From Atkinsonella hypoxylon (lineage: Eukaryota; Ascomycota; Sordariomycetes; Hypocreales; Clavicipitaceae), in NCBI GenBank assembly GCA_000729835.1, contig JFHB01000373.1:1-14510 (forward strand): 14,510 bases of DNA. The letters are read 5' to 3'. A program made the translations under genes and the position numbers. Each line of letters starts with the position of its first letter. The stretch's first letter is position 1. The notes beneath the pieces are model-generated. The model was not told the origin of the DNA. It did not search any database and saw nothing but the letters and a program-made list of their open reading frames with translations. Below, piece after piece: positions 8,683 through 14,510 of this stretch.

Positions 8683-8993
8683 TTCGTACTTGCTTTCAGC
8701 ACAGCAAAGGTTCTAGTGGCGTTTTCTGTCTCGATATGACTTGTTCAACGACCCATATTGTTTCCCGGCGATGGTCATGTATTATTTGCATAGAGGTCTT
8801 GTTCGAATTACCTGGATGCGGGGCTGACGCCAAGAACGGTTCATAGAAGTTAGCAAAAGAGTACACGGAGGGTGAATATCTGCCATGGATGGGTAATGTC
8901 GAAAATAATAATAATGTAAACTATAATCAGGATGCTGGGTCCCACCTCATCTGCATCATGCGCCTGTCTTGAGAACCTATTATTTCTACAGCA
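8683..8993. other. Convergent 3' region between GH5 and monooxygenase genes
   Basis: The two genes end tail to tail 311 bases apart. An AAT-rich stretch near 8903-8915 could serve as the GH5 polyadenylation region on the plus strand. There is no canonical AATAAA on either strand and no gene. Confidence 0.45.
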
Positions 8994-10672
8994 CTACTCT
9001 GAACCGTGTAGAGCAGGTTTGAGAAGAGGCTGTTCACCCTCTTTCCAGTGATACTTGCTTGCAGGATGATCGCTCGGTGGTGCCGACTGGCCAGGTGTGC
9101 CATACAGATTCTCCCTGTACGTACCGCCTTCCACTGTGTAATCATCCCAAAAGAGGCCTCGGCGTCTCAGAACCGGAAGCAAGAGCTCGATCACGTCCTC
9201 AAATGACCCCGGCAGAATCGCATAGGCAAGGTTGAACCCATCGACATCAGCCTCGGCGACCCAGCGCTCCATCTCATGGGCCACCCTGTCTGGCGTGCCA
9301 ACCACTGTGGCACCAAGGCCACCGATCTTGATATGGTTGGCGACGGTGTGTTTCGTCCACCTTGGCACCTCGGGCGTTGACCTAGACCACGCGTCGACGG
9401 CAGAGCGGATGGCGTTTGACTCGACATGTTGCAGTTCCTCGTCGTCACCGTACTTGGCCAGGTTAATGCCTGTCCAGCCACCGAACAGGGCTAGGGCACC
9501 GTCTTCGGGCCCGTAGCTGAGATACTCGCGATACTTCGCATCTGCTTCCTCCTGCGTCTTGCCGAGGACAGGGCAGAACAAGGCTAGGAATTTGATGGCC
9601 TTGGGGTCGCGGCTGTACTGGGTCTGTGCCTGGTGGCGGATATCCGCAATGTTCTGGCAATGGTCGCAGGGCTATGGCCTGCGACAAAGATGGCCTCGGC
9701 GTTCTTGGCGGCGAAGGCTTTCCCGGCAGATGAAGTACCTGCCTGCAGAATCAACGGCGTTCTTTGAGGTGACGGTTGGCAGATATGTGGCCCCGGGACG
9801 GTAAAGTACTTTCCTACGTGGTCAATTGTTCGGACCAAAGAGGGCTCGCTATACACATGGCGTTGCTTGTCCAGTTTGACGGCATCGTCTCTCCAGGATG
9901 CTTGCCTGACGAAGTATTGATATTAGAATCTCTCCTGAGCAGAGGAATGTACGATTCTCTGGGAGACTCTTACCAAAGCTTGTAAGTCACGTCAACGTAT
10001 TCCTCGGCAATAGCGTACCGCTCGTCATGCGGAGGGTGCTCGGTGAATCCAAGGTTCCTGGCAGCAGAGTCGAGGTAGCCAGTCACAATATTCCAGCCGA
10101 GTCTGCCGCCGGACAAGTGGTCCACCGTGCTGAGTCTTCGAGCGAGATGATATGGCTGCTCATAAGTAGTCGCCACAGTCACTCCAAAGCCGATACTTTT
10201 AGTCGCTGCCGCCATTGCAGGCACGAGGGCCAACGGTTCGTTGACCGGCCATTGGGATCCTGAAACGATGGCAGGGTCCGGGTTCTTAGGTCCCTTGTAG
10301 ACATCATACGATCCCTAGCACCAGGTTAGAACCACGCTGCTTGGGAAATGGACATCACAGCCGCTAGTCGCGCGCTTCCTTCATTCCCTATATACCATAC
10401 ACATTTGTCTTCGCGCAAAGGGTAAACATGTGAAAGCGACATGGCAGACGTGGACTGACCAGTACATCTGCGATGAAAATACCATGAAACTTGCCCTTCT
10501 CAAGCAACCTGGCCAAGTCAACCCAGTGAGAAATGCTATTGAAGTTCCAGGACCGATCGTCTGGGTGCTGCCACAGACCAGGCGACTGATGCCCGCTGCA
10601 GGACTCTACAAAGGCATTTATAATGAGCTTGTTCTTGGGTGTCGCGTCTATACTTTCATTCTGAGTGGCCAT
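8994..10672 (-). CDS. FMN-dependent luciferase-like monooxygenase (NtaA/SnaA/DszA type), one frameshift
   Basis: A flavin-dependent monooxygenase of the bacterial-luciferase superfamily, nitrilotriacetate/DszA group, which uses reduced FMN supplied by a separate reductase. The substrate cannot be told. Exons on the minus strand: 10672-10460, 10314-9974 and 9905-8994. Introns: 10459-10315 (145 nt, donor GTCAGT, branch CTAAC) and 9973-9906 (68 nt, donor GTAAGA, branch CTAAT, splitting a Trp codon). The start is the ATG at 10672 (MATQNESIDATPKNK). Seen motifs: FHGIFIADVLGSYDVY across intron 1, QWPVNEPLALVPAMAA, GRLGWNIVTGYLDSAARN (141-158), PHDERYAIAEEY, VPGPH..PSPQRTPLILQAGTSS, AEAIFVAGHSP. At about 9656-9657 (residue 268) the frame shifts: one base is missing, and the next frame carries on the family sequence (IADIRHQAQTQYS) to the stop at 8994. 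Adding one base gives 489 codons, full family length. It is a recent null allele or a sequencing error; a 32-base intron that would restore frame is too short and would remove the HSP motif. No FMN reductase gene is in view. Confidence 0.88.
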
Positions 10673-11042
10673 CACGTAGGATTCAGAATGGCCAAGGTGC
10701 GTATTTTTCGGTTAAGCGACGATGTATCTGGCGTGCCTCGTCGCGTAAGCCGGGAAGAAGAGCGCTTTTAAACAACCGAGGGCACGACCAGAGCCCAATC
10801 AATCTAGGCCTTCAACTGCCGTTCAATTCAATCAGGGATCATTTCCATGTGGCTAGATGCATGAGCACCTGGGTGAACTTCCCAGTCCAGGCAATCGGTG
10901 CAGATTGCGCCATTCATTGCAGACCATGCGCAATCGCCACGGGCACATCAAGTCGACCAACCAATTTGGAGAATGGATATGATAATTCCAGTATGTACCT
11001 TTCATCGTTTGACATATGTAGACAACACAACCTTATCTAGCG
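10673..11042. other. Upstream region of the monooxygenase gene
   Basis: No supported gene. On the minus strand a TTTAAAAG box (plus 10765-10772) lies about 93 bases before the monooxygenase ATG and is a weak TATA candidate. On the plus strand a stretch starting GTATGT at 10991 and ending CTAG at 11040 looks like a 50-base intron that would lead into the coding-like remnant after 11042, but no convincing upstream exon is visible. Confidence 0.35.
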
Positions 11043-11839
11043 CATATCATTCAGGCCGATGGTCGTCTCCGGCCGCGAATCCGGGCACTTGAAGATGAAG
11101 CGTGATGCTCTATGTATATCAGTCGGAGTCACGCAATCAGACCTTGCGCTATCTGCCGTTCTAGTCTCGCTGGACTGGGGCAAGCTCGTCAAGAGATGTA
11201 CATACCAGTCGAGACGAGCCGTCATCGTGTGAAGAATATAATGCTATACAATGCGACACACTATTCAGTCCTTTCGTCTGCATCGAATCCAATGACGACT
11301 TTCGCAAGCCTGCTCGCAACACAAGCGTCGTTGAGCGACCTGCAAGCTGTGACATCATTGTCTGTCGTTAGGTTTTCTCATCACACGGCTGATAGCCACC
11401 GAGGAAAACGGTGCTAAGGAAATGTCCATGAGCTGGGTCGGGCCTGGATTGGCTGCGTTAGCTGCGATGTGCCATGCTGAGAAGCTCATACGTTATGATG
11501 CTGACCCTGCTGGTTTGGCTGAAGAGTGAGACAGCATCTGGTTGTGGTTCTCCAAAGAGTTCTACATGTACCAGTAGATAATAACGGCGCAGATGCTCGC
11601 CAATTATTGTCTTTTGTCTACACTAGGAATTACGTTTGGGAGTTCCGGAAGCACATGCATTACTAAAATAATCCGGGTCAGGCATGAAGAAGCTGGCCCG
11701 TGGTCTGGATCGTCTTGTGCTTCATCATGCGAACGTGCTGCTGGGTGTCTGTGTCGCAATCTCAGCCATATCATTTCCCGGAGACCCTCTTGTGGGTTTG
11801 TCGCATGTTACTAACAGCTTCATCTCGGCATGCATGTAA
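11043..11839 (+). pseudogene. Probable decayed gene of unknown family
   Basis: I do not recognise this protein. It is a chain of short, coding-like open stretches that follow one another in changing frames. They are: 11043-11102 (DGRLRPRIRALEDEA); 11104-11229 (VGVTQSDLALSAVLVSLDWG); 11270-11368 (FVCIESNDDFRKPARN); 11353-11526 (SWVGPGLAALAAM, RYDADPAGLAEE), a TGA at 11527-11529, then DSIWLWFSKEFYMYQ in the same frame; NYVWEFRKHM from 11627 after a possible 53-base intron 11574-11626; and 11684-11836 (LARGLDRLVLHHANVLLG). Each stretch is under 60 codons, but they join closely, are balanced in composition and rich in Trp, Phe and Tyr, unlike random frames. The TGA sits where a Trp codon would fit. 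An incomplete alternative is an intact gene with several short introns whose junctions I could not make consistent. Coding-like sequence may continue to about 12134 (TLDDYFDPYHG). Confidence that it was coding is moderate; the identity is unknown. Confidence 0.4.
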
Positions 11840-12473
11840 CTGCCGCTACAGGTTTGTTGCCAGTCGGTGGGGGATGTCATCTTATATATATTCGTTGACG
11901 GCACGGCATCAGAGCCACGTTTCTGGCTCGATACTTTTGCGAAAGTCAGCAAAGAAGCTCACGTTGGATGATTACTTTGATCCTTATCACGGCCAAGACA
12001 ACCTCAAAAGGCCGTCGAACCAATGCTCAACACTAACCTGCACATCAATGTATACGACTGATTGGATCCTGATTGTCGCTATGAACTCCACGTCCAACAC
12101 CATTAGCGGTCTCGTCCATCGCAACGACCCCTAGTTCCAATTCTGTCAGACACATCGAGTTCGATTCGAGGATGGTTGTATCAACAGAAACCAATAGAAC
12201 AGGCCAGCCAGATCGATCCACGGAGAGTTCCGATGAGATGGCGTGCCTAGTGCACTGCCTCGCTTGGCGGTCCTGCATCGAGCCGAGGCGGGATACACGT
12301 AGCGTACGCCACGTGAGAATCATCAGACGCCGCAAATTGCACCAGTTAGACTCTATAAATTGCGTCTGTCGGTGGTTGAAGTTGGGCCAAACAAAACATA
12401 AGGTTATCGCTGCCACCGAAGATCTGACGGCCCTCCTTTCCATCAAGAATCGACATTCGAGGGCGACGCCGCT
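11840..12473. other. Region upstream of the YhhN gene
   Basis: No clearly supported gene. The first 300 bases contain an open plus-strand stretch with LTLDDYFDPYHG that may be the tail of the remnant ending near 11839. The last 170 bases hold a CACGTG box (12310-12315) and a TATA box (12354-12359), making them the likely promoter of the YhhN-type gene. Confidence 0.4.
12354..12359 (+). promoter_or_regulatory. TATA box of the YhhN-type gene, with upstream CACGTG
   Basis: TATAAA lies 115 bases before the ATG at 12474, and a palindromic CACGTG, the classic basic helix-loop-helix site, lies about 40 bases further upstream (12310-12315). The arrangement is that of an ordinary fungal promoter; binding is inferred only. 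Confidence 0.45.
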
Positions 12474-13154
12474 ATGGTACCTGCAGTTGACCATGTGGTG
12501 CTTGCCACATCTCTGTGCTCCTCGATCCTGTATGGCATGAATGTCCAATCCGAGCCATCGACCTCCCGCATGGTGTTCAAAGCGAGCGCCACTGCTCTCT
12601 TGGCAGTGTTTGCGGCCACGCAGAGTGCTCTCTGGCAACTTACGCCGGCTCTCGCTTTGGGGTCATTGGGCGATGCTTTCCTTGCTTGGCCTGGCGAAGA
12701 AGCTTTCCTGCGCGGACTCACAAGCTTCTTGGTTGCTCATCTATTTTACGTCTCGTTGTTCACGAGTGTTGGGAATGGCTTCGACTTTTTGTGGGCCAAT
12801 GCTCAGCGTCTGAGACTCGCGGTGGGAATAGTTCTTGTGACAGTCGTCACAGGCTTCACGCTCGTTCCGAGGGTGCCATCGAGTTTGAAGTTGCCCATTG
12901 TGATATATTCAGCGGTAATTCTCGGCATGGTCCTCACTGTTCTTACTGTTGAAAACAATCAAGTTGTTTTGGGGGCCATACTGTTCGCTGTCTCCGACAG
13001 TGCCCTAGCCACAGATGAGTTTTTGGTGCAAAGGACATCCAGGTATAGAGGGCTTCTGCAGCATGTGGTCTGGATATTCTACTACTCGGGACAGTTGCTT
13101 ATTGCCGCAGGCTTTGTGCCTGGTTGGGATTGGATGAACCACCGGGGCAACTGA
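12474..13154 (+). CDS. YhhN/TMEM86-family membrane protein (lysoplasmalogenase-like)
   Basis: A 226-residue, intron-less, multi-pass membrane protein. The family (YhhN in bacteria, TMEM86 in animals) includes enzymes that hydrolyse the vinyl-ether bond of lysoplasmalogens; the substrate in fungi is not established. Seen: about seven to eight hydrophobic segments spread over the whole length, the family's first conserved stretch GSLGDAFLAWPGEEAFLRGL (63-82) with Asp67, followed by SFLVAHLFYVSLF, a second stretch AVSDSALATDEFL (172-184) with Asp175 and Asp181, and the closing YYSGQLLIAAGF (203-214). The acidic residues lying in or next to membrane segments are the presumed active-site positions. 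The ATG at 12474 is the first in frame, directly precedes the first hydrophobic segment and has a TATA box 115 bases upstream, so the start is well supported. Length is normal and no defect is seen. It is divergent from the monooxygenase gene, with the remnant at 11.0-11.8 kb between them. Confidence 0.9.
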   Translation: MVPAVDHVVLATSLCSSILYGMNVQSEPSTSRMVFKASATALLAVFAATQSALWQLTPALALGSLGDAFLAWPGEEAFLRGLTSFLVAHLFYVSLFTSVGNGFDFLWANAQRLRLAVGIVLVTVVTGFTLVPRVPSSLKLPIVIYSAVILGMVLTVLTVENNQVVLGAILFAVSDSALATDEFLVQRTSRYRGLLQHVVWIFYYSGQLLIAAGFVPGWDWMNHRGN

Positions 13155-14510
13155 GTCTATTCTTCCCCCGCCCGACTCGATGGGCTGCTCTATATGGTCT
13201 AGCTCGCAAGAGTAAGAGTTGACGTGTCGAACGACCGGATTACCATTGTCTCGCGGACGCTTGCTCCCGGGGTGCTTCGGCGACAGCGCTAGGCTTAGAT
13301 CAAGTAAGAGATGCTGGTCCGATCCGATCACATAGCGAAAAGGAATAGGGGACATGTAAGCTACTATGACCAAGAGACATTGGGGATGAAATAAGTAAAA
13401 CGTCGCTTTTACCCTGAGCACAGCGAACTGAGCTTTAACCGCTTGTGTCTTTGCCTCCTTAGGTTTGGCCCACGACATTATTGGGCTACTAATTCTGATC
13501 TATTTGTGTGATGTTTCGACGGGTCTGTTCCGTCCGCATTGGCCGATTGCATGTGACATTCTGACAATTGCTGAGATGTGGATGCCATGGAAGACGAGAA
13601 AGGCCCGCAGTCACGTACAGATTTGGCCTTTACAGAATAGACGCGCATCGGCTCTCAACGGGGTCCTATCTGAGTTCGTGCCACTTGTAAGCTGGAAAGA
13701 GATGGTATTTCTGCAACGCACCGTTTCTGGTTTTGTTGTAGCTATCCGAGCTGTGAACGGCTAATAAGTAATTATCTCGTGGCGCTGAATAATTTGACGC
13801 TAATAGAAGGTTGTTGTTGTGGGCAGAATTGGGCCAAATATGGGTGCCCGACGTGATTACGAAATCGTACAAACTTGTCGTCAAAAATGCGACGTGGCCA
13901 CGCCACGCTAAATGGTCGGTTAGACCCCCTTCCCTATAACACCGTATAACACAAACTAACCCCGCCACTCTCGTTACCCCTCTCTACCAGGTACCCAGGT
14001 ACCACCTACCTCATGTCTGGACACCCCGCCCCCTCTTTCGGCAACCAAGCTGGTTTCAGCCAATAACAGCCAGCCCTCCGGTCACCTCATCTTTCAGCAG
14101 CGTCGTCACGAGTTGATGCATTGACCTCCGCATGTCTCTCACCTCAGAGCTAGTTCAAGAGGGCTGACGGATTGATCACATAGAAACCAATCAGTCTGCC
14201 AACGAGTGATGTACTCGTCCAACAGCTCAGTGAGCGGCTTGAGCTGCGTCAGCTTGTGTTCCCCAACTAAACTCTAAACCTGGCTTGGCTGTCAGACATC
14301 TTGCCATTGGTGGGATTTCCCAGCTACCTATCCAGGTGCTTCGGGTCCATTATTCAAGCTGGGTGCATCAACAAGCAAAAGCCGTCCATGAGGATAGCAA
14401 GCATAGATAGGTAGCTAGCAAGTTAGTCAATATGTAACTCGCTCAATTGCGCCACATGCTCTCAAAAACCCGATCACTTCATCTAGAAACTTAATTCCGT
14501 TTCCCCCCCC
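13155..14510. other. Terminal intergenic stretch with no supported gene
   Basis: No gene, RNA or element can be supported. A 99-codon plus-strand open frame at 13465-13764 has no recognisable motif. Short features: a partly palindromic GC-rich spot near 13883-13899 (CGTGGCCACG), a doubled ATAACACC/GTATAACAC near 13936-13953, and GGTACCCAGGTACC at 13990-14003 followed by CACCTACCTC, a sequence type often seen in fungal promoters. The pyrimidine-rich part after 13920 could be the promoter of a gene beyond the window. The last eight bases are C only. Confidence 0.45.
13990..14003. repeat. Doubled GGTACC site
   Basis: GGTACCCAGGTACC contains two GGTACC palindromes two bases apart, followed by ACCTACC. 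Clustered AGGTA/TACCT motifs are common in promoters of filamentous fungi. It is noted for position only. Confidence 0.4.

Noticed and set aside
9191..9481. Open frames overlapping the monooxygenase 3' exon
   Set aside because: Out-of-frame shadows. The real frame carries the conserved family sequence and ends at 8994.
9657..9688. A 32-base GT-AG intron that would restore the monooxygenase frame
   Set aside because: It is shorter than any normal fungal intron, lacks a branch point, and would delete the conserved AGHSP region. A one-base deletion is simpler.
12156..12173. A TTCGATTCGA stretch resembling a tRNA T-arm
   Set aside because: The flanking bases do not form the required stem, and no D-arm, anticodon arm or acceptor stem fits around it.
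12045..12638. A 197-codon minus-strand open frame
   Set aside because: It overlaps the promoter and 5' end of the well-supported YhhN-type gene and shows no domain.
13005..13478. A 157-codon minus-strand open frame
   Set aside because: Partly antisense to the YhhN-type gene, with no recognisable feature.
13465..13764. A 99-codon plus-strand open frame after an acceptor-like CTCCTTAG
   Set aside because: No donor, upstream exon or family match could be found, so it is left as unassigned sequence.
1..14510. CRISPR arrays, riboswitches, bacterial operons or phage-like defence systems
   Set aside because: No regularly spaced repeats, ribosome-binding sites or bacterial gene packing; splice sites and gene families show a fungal nuclear genome.

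Overview
The window looks like nuclear DNA of a filamentous ascomycete (Pezizomycotina; a hypocrealean or related Sordariomycete is my guess, not proven). The support is short GT-AG introns of about 55-145 bases with CTAAC/CTGAC-type branch sites, TATA boxes and pyrimidine-rich leaders, GPI-anchored secreted proteins, and families typical of such fungi. There is no operon structure and no rRNA or tRNA gene that I can support.

Layout. (1) 476-1285 (+): an intron-less GPI-anchored cell-wall protein built from two copies of one six-cysteine module flanking a DCPC cell-wall module, behind a clear TATA box. (2) About 1.3-6.5 kb: a gene-poor, AT-richer island. It holds a decayed glycine-rich-domain (GRDP/DUF1399-like) gene on the minus strand (about 5311-3015), a roughly 383-bp element with 35-bp terminal inverted repeats (2590-2972) just past the 3' end of that gene, a 23-bp perfect inverted repeat (5626-5857), and at least eleven copies of a TACGGAATA/TACGGAGTA motif found only in this island. 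(3) 7101-8682 (+): a five-exon, apparently intact GH5 endoglucanase with a C-terminal GPI signal. (4) 10672-8994 (-), convergent to the GH5 gene: a three-exon FMN-dependent luciferase-like monooxygenase (NtaA/SnaA/DszA type), full length except for a one-base frameshift. (5) About 11.04-11.84 kb (+): a chain of short coding-like open stretches in changing frames, probably an unrecognised decayed gene. (6) 12474-13154 (+): an intact YhhN/TMEM86-type membrane protein. (7) 13155-14510: no gene seen.

The intact genes concern the cell surface (cell-wall protein, GPI-anchored glucanase) and membrane lipid (YhhN). I see no evidence that they form one pathway. The most notable theme is gene decay: two or three damaged genes lie among inverted-repeat elements, while the flanking surface and membrane genes are intact. 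I did not find a clearly new multi-gene system. The best leads are the element and motif island around the GRDP pseudogene and the unidentified remnant at 11-11.8 kb.
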